64,000 bases of DNA from positions 124,001-188,000 of the forward strand of contig JAOPHQ010000598.1 of NCBI GenBank assembly GCA_030340625.1, in the 5' to 3' direction. The translations under genes and the position numbers were made by a program. Of this stretch, positions 58,451 to 64,000 are shown piece by piece; the stretch's first letter is position 1, and each line of letters starts with the position of its first letter. The stretch is from Merluccius polli. Lineage: Eukaryota; Chordata; Actinopteri; Gadiformes; Merlucciidae. The notes under the pieces were generated by a model that was given only the letters and a program-made list of their open reading frames with translations, was not told the origin of the DNA and did no database searches.

Positions 58451-58451
<1 letters not shown>

Positions 58452-58726
58452 TGTATGTGTGTGTACGCCCCCCCCCCTCCCCTCCCCAGTAATTGTAGCA
58501 CCTGGAAGACATTAAACATTTCCCTACCCGAGTCGGACTCATTATCTCCCCCCTAACCACCATGTGCTGCTTTTGGCTTCTTCAGTCCTCTCCTCCTCCT
58601 CCTCCTCCTCCCAACCCCAGCAAACTTTCTCCCCTGTCCCCCGATGCTCACACTCCTCCCTGGGTTAATCTCAGTCCTCCGGTCCCCCGTGGCATTGTTT
58701 GACTTATCCTCTCATCAGGAACCAAC

Positions 58727-58736
58727 CCCCCCCCCC

Positions 58737-58767
<31 letters not shown>

Positions 58768-58772
58768 ACACA
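58727..58772. repeat. Poly-C then (CA)n
   Basis: About 27 C residues followed by a CA run. Confidence 0.9.
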
Positions 58773-58890
58773 CCAATTATTACCATGCTGCTCTCTCAGT
58801 ATGCCTCAGTGCTAACGTCGAGACACTGTCTGAGGCTTCTGCAGAGCTAGCTCACAATGCTAACACACATGCAAACAATCCAGAGAGGAA

Positions 58891-58922
58891 GGGGGGGGGG
58901 GGGGGGGGGGGTGTTGGGGGGG
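58891..58922. repeat. G-rich run
   Basis: About 20 G followed by TGTT and a second G run. Confidence 0.85.
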
Positions 58923-59537
58923 CGGGGGAGGGATTTGAGCCAATTAGGAAATATTAGGGCAAGCAAATATTTTAAGCTCCCTGAAGTGTTGTTGTTGTTG
59001 TGCTGTTTCAAAGCGGCGTTAAGAGTCGTCACGTCGGCGGCGGCTTTTCTTATTTTTCACACGTGTGGATGTTGTTTTGTTGTCGTCCGCCGCCGATTCA
59101 AGCCCATTTTAATGCCACCATTTTTCTCTCGAATCTCATCAAGACTGAATTTAAATGAAGTAAAACAACATTTGAGAAAATAGCAAAGATGTACGCCATT
59201 AAAGTCTCTGTATGAGTGCAGTTAAATACTATGAAATAATAATGCATTTTTTTTATTTTTATTAATTCATCAATTCACTTTCATTGTTCAGACTAACCTT
59301 GCGCCCTCCAAACATTTAGATATAACAGACTTTAAATATTCGAGTTTTCCATTTGTTCCACAACAAATCTAACACCCTCGAAATATTCCATTCAGTTGCA
59401 TTTAACAATAAATAGCAATGAGTAACAAACAGTATCAAATCAGGACCAAGCATACAAGAACATGACTGCCAGCAGGTCTACACAGGCAAACCACCACACA
59501 CACTGTCAACTCACTAATGAAGACTAATGTCTCTAGC

Positions 59538-59800
59538 AACACAAACACACACACACACACACACACACCCCTAACCCTAACACAAGCTTGTCCACACACC
59601 CCTCCCTCACTGGTGACCTGACTTTGGACCTTAATACAACCACCAACCACAAGCCAGACCTTCCTCACACATAACCAAACACCTTCAGACAAAAGACAGT
59701 GTCCAGCCCCCCCCCCCCCCCCCCCCCCCCATCTCCCTGCCTGCACCTGAGCCTGCACCACACCCGCTCCTCATCCTCCCCCCCCCCCCCCCCCACCCCC
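59538..59800. repeat. (CA)n and poly-C cluster
   Basis: CA at 59538-59568, poly-C at 59707-59730 and at about 59779-59804. Confidence 0.85.
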
Positions 59801-61875
59801 CCCCACTCCCCTTCCATCATGCTCCGTCTTTGGGCTTGACTGAGGCCACGGTCCCTCCCCTCCCACCATCTGATTGATCCCCTCTCTCCATCATTTATTC
59901 CATTCGTCTGCCCCTGACACGCGTGTCAAAGACAACAAGCCAGCCTGATGGATAGGGCTGTTTATGGATGCCAGTCTGCCTGGCTGGCTACTGATATTAC
60001 ACCCTGCACCTGTGTACCTGCTGTTCCACGCCGGCCCCTTTGTTATTCAGGCGAGGTCAGGAGACGCAGGCTGCAGATTGAAAAATCGATGTGTGCAGGG
60101 GGGCAAGCCTGGCAGATTGGGGATTGGAATTGTAAATGTGGTGCACTTTTTCTTTTTTTTGTGGTTTGTTTTGTTTCCAAAGCTTTGCTGCATTTGTGAT
60201 TGAGGGGGGGGGGGGGGGGCGGAGTGGGTTGGTTTTGATATTATTTCCAAAAAAAAAAGTTATGTATTCGTGATTAATTTCTACCCGATACCTAATTACA
60301 AAAACAGAAGAGAATGATTATTAGCGAGCGTTCATTACAAAATTGGAAATAAACCAACAAATCAAGGCGACGATCTCCCACAAGAGTTGTTTCCGAGATG
60401 AGAATGTCACTGGGTTTATTAAAACACAACAGACCAAAGGGTTTTCATTCTCCTTTCTTTCATTTGAACCGGCGCTGATCCGAACGGGCTTTTGTTTTTG
60501 AGCCGGTGCGGAGCCGCCGTCTCCTGTGTGGAGGCTGAGCGCTGAATGTCACACTCCCAGGGTGCTCTGCTGCTATTAGAGTTAATGACCCTTCCTGTCT
60601 GCTGCAAACGCAACACACCCCCCCGAGACACACTACAGTAAACTCACCCAGCCGAGACCCCTTCCCCGCTTTTATTTTCACACTCCACTTGAGATGGACA
60701 CAAACACAGCAACAACCCAATATAAACAGGGGCCAGTGGTGAGATGCGTTCAATGGGCTGGCATTAAAAGGTAAATCCTAATACATGTTGGTCCTCGCAT
60801 ATCTTAATTTGGTATATATTCCCCAGTTCAAGAGTGTGTGGGGTGGGAAAAAGGTATACCATTTCAGATAATAACTCCCATTTGTTATGCCATGTATAAT
60901 GTATAATTATCCCAGTCAAATTAGTGCCAACGTCAGTACTCTGCACCCGGCACTCGGCCCAGCGAATTTCTGCCGGACCTTCAGCGCTGGCCTGATCACC
61001 TTTACATTTTCACAAAGTCCCCATGGTTTCATTCATTGAAAAGGCTTCTCCACTCTCCCTCTTCTCCCTTTTTTTCCGGGCAACCTACCCCCAGACTCTC
61101 CCAAGAGGGGTCTACCCACCCATTTCCCCCCCCCCCCCCCAACACCCCTCAAACACCCCTATTTAAGATGGCAACAATAGCTGGATTAGAAAAGAATTTA
61201 CCCCAATGAAGCTCTGCGGCCGTCCTGAAAAATGGCCATCCAGCCGGGCCTAAAAAGGGAGAGCGAGGAGAATGCGATAAGCGGTGGTCAGCGATCTAAA
61301 CCTGTCTGATGTGTGTTAGCCATGGCGGCTTATAGGGAGATGGACGGGGACAATGCGCTGCTAAGTCCTCCGACCGGTCCCTCCCGGGGCCCGGGGCTGT
61401 CCGGCTGATTTTCCCCAATTCTGTTGATAAAAGTGTGCAGCCCTTCTTTTACTTTCGCCGTGTGCAAAGTGTTTGTTGTGGGTTGAGCTTGACGCGTCCT
61501 GGGACGTAGCGGTTCTGTTCCTTGTACCGCCGCCTCAACAGGTGCGCCGGTATTGCTGACCCAAATAGCCGATATCGGATCAATTAAAGACTAAATAACT
61601 CCAATATTAATCCCACTCTACGTTGTTGAGTATGCCATGTAACGTATCGTCAGTTTAATTTAGGTTAACGTCTCTCACGATAGTTTTCTCGCTGTGAAGA
61701 TTTAATTTTATTCAGTGTTTGCAATTGTATCTAAATCCCAATTATTAGAAAGAGCTTCCCCCTCAACTTGCCTTTTTGCCTTTCTATCCTTTCTAACCTG
61801 TCACCTCAAGCTACCAACTCTGCCCTCTGTGGCCCCGAGATTAAAACTTCCAGGTCTTAACTGTGAAGAGTGAGT

Positions 61876-61906
<31 letters not shown>

Positions 61907-61919
61907 GGGGGGGGGGGGG
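61876..61919. repeat. (GT)n then poly-G
   Basis: GT repeat followed by about 14 G residues. Confidence 0.9.
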
Positions 61920-63417
61920 TCGTGAGTCTTGTGGTGGCTTTTGGTGGAGATTTAAAAAAAACAACCAAAAAACAAGTGTTATATCCTCTGGCGACTCTGA
62001 CTTAAATCTCAAACTAATTAAAGAAATATAATACAAACCTCCGGTTAAAGAGATGCTGCAAGTATTTACACACTAAACTGTTAACATAAGTGGCTACCCT
62101 TACACTATTTTGTTTAGCTTTGCTTGTATATAATCCTATAATCCACCCTATTAGCATTTCCCACTGCACATTCGGTATGCTACATGCTCTGTTACTCCTG
62201 AGCTGCTTCAGTTAAAGGTGCTAAAAAAAAAAGAAAAAAAAAAAGGCCTTCGCTTCTCCTCCAATTAACCCTAAGACCACAGCCCCGGTATCTTCCCAAA
62301 ATCCACACAGGGCCTTTTTATGCTTTAAAAAAGGCTAAGCGCCCAAGCAAAGGAAGAAGAGAAGGCTAAACTGTTAACAAACAGTGGAGAGGGGGACCCA
62401 GAGTTTAATCCTCATTAGGCTGCATTCAAACTAAACGCTCCAAAAGGCCCTTTCAGGAGACACCGTCTTCAAAGAGGGATGAAGTCCAACTTGGCAACCC
62501 CTTCTTCTGGAGCGAAAAGCTTTTTTAAGTCTCGACGCTTGAAGAACCCGAGTCTCCGCTGCGCGCAAGCTCGCCGTGTTTATTTTCCTTTAAGTCTCTC
62601 ACACCCCAGTGGGTTCTTTGCTCTGTTTATTTATCGTAGTGCTTGTAAGTTTGTTTTACGTCCCCCTTGTGGAAGATGGACCATTATGTGTATCCAGTGA
62701 TTACGCTGTGAGTTAGTTACGTGGCCGTTAAACAATCGAGTGCGTTATCAGTCGGACGCAAATCCTCTTCTTTGGTTACATATGATAAAGTAATATATGG
62801 TGATTTGGGAATTTTCCGTATTTCCGTCGATGGACTTATACTTTATTCTATGGAGCTGATGAGTTGCGCAACTTAAAATACTATATATTTACTGTTTGCA
62901 CATCTAGCCCACAACACGTAATTATCTCACCCTTAAATCCTGTAAAACTCCACACTACACTTGTTTTGCCCTTTTTTTTGATTATGTATTATTATCTCAC
63001 GGTCTAGGAAGCGCGCAAAATAAGGGGTTAAGAGTGGCGGTCACATGGGCGGTTGAGACCAACACACCAGACCAGGGCACCGCTGCGAGGGCAGGAACAA
63101 AGGGTCATGTGATCGTTGGGTTTTTGAAGCTTTAATGATTTCAATTTCTAATGACGGGAGAGCATTCTTCTACCCGTTTTGGAGTGGCAATTATCTGCAA
63201 TCTTTTCCTTTTTTGGATTCTCGCAAATGCACACAGGCCAGCATATGTCAGCACATATATTTTTCCCCTCTCCTTTACGTATTGTTTATCTATATTTAAA
63301 ATCACGCGCGCGTGTCATTCAAAACTCCGAAACGAAATCTGCCCTAATTGGCTCCAGAGGGCTGGAGGGATGGAGGGAGTGGGCAGGGAGAGCGAAGAAG
63401 AAGGTGGTGGGGTTTTG

Positions 63418-63440
63418 TATGTGTGTGTGTGTGTGTGTGT
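63418..63440. repeat. (GT)n microsatellite
   Basis: GT run of about 22 bp. Confidence 0.85.
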
Positions 63441-64000
63441 CACCGTTTGACGCGGGTTCTGATTGGTCCGGTGGCACGAGCGATCCTGCGAAAACTCCCT
63501 CGTTACCGCTTACTGGCCCGGTTCCCGCTTGTTAGTCCGATGAACTCATTTACTGATGGGGGGTGACAAGGGCAAGGCTTGCCAGAGTGGAACCCAGGAT
63601 GGTAGTTTCAGTGAGGGGGGGGGGGGACAGTGAGGGTATGGGTGGGTGCTGGGAAGAGGGGAATACGGGTTATAAGCCGTGACATATTATGCATGTATAT
63701 GGAGGACCCCCGGATGAGGTGATGAAATAAGACGTCGCATGCCAGTTATTATTATAAATTAAAAGTGAGATACGGTTTACTCTCCTCTGTTGCTGCGGGT
63801 GAACACAGGAAGGCCTTGTAGAAACCATTACATTCATATTCCGATGAAGAAGAGCGAATAAAAAACGTACGCCGCATGTCGGCCGCTCTGCGGCGCTATG
63901 CATTGCATTGTACTTTATGAGTTTGTGGTGGCATGCATACTGCACGATTTTTCTTATTTAAAGGTATGGGGAAAGCTAATAATCATATATATGTATTTTA

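Overview
The window reads as vertebrate nuclear DNA, almost certainly from a ray-finned, probably percomorph, fish. Short GC-rich coding exons with canonical splice sites are spread over long introns packed with CA/GT, CT/GA, AT and poly-C/poly-G microsatellites. A decayed copy of a repeat I know from percomorph genomes (29800-29990), several tRNA-derived SINE heads and a hAT-like MITE support this. There is no bacterial or viral gene organisation.

Only two genes are supported. The first is a stretch of lrba (LPS-responsive beige-like anchor protein), a very large BEACH-WD40 scaffold, on the + strand. Seven consecutive exons lie at 1429-1490, 12142-12206, 14631-14739, 26444-26610, 42163-42287, 47259-47402 and 48931-49067. 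Their reading phases join perfectly and give about 270 residues: the region before the PH-BEACH module (the family called DUF1088 in neurobeachins) plus the first strands of the PH-like domain. Sequence details favour LRBA over its paralogue NBEA. The gene continues beyond both window ends.

The second is a complete intronless mab-21-like gene on the - strand (50719-51798, 359 codons), inside the lrba intron that follows the last visible exon. This nested antisense arrangement is the known LRBA/MAB21L2 pairing (NBEA hosts MAB21L1). Position argues for mab21l2, but by my recollection of the human proteins the residues are a mixture of L1-type and L2-type states.

Layout: 1-1428 upstream lrba intron; 1429-26610 four exons in very microsatellite-dense DNA, including a 104-nt G homopolymer at 11547-11650; 26611-42162 a 15.5-kb intron with most of the recognisable transposon remnants; 42163-49067 three exons and a candidate 15-nt in-frame microexon (42715-42729); 49068-64000 a large intron with mab21l2 and much non-repetitive AT-rich sequence that could hold regulatory elements.

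No new biological system is evident. The most interesting points are the microexon candidate, a GC-AG intron, microsatellites sitting exactly where polypyrimidine tracts should be, the mosaic mab21l residues, and several non-repetitive islands with homeodomain, TCF/LEF and PBX-MEIS type motifs that could be mab21l2 enhancers.
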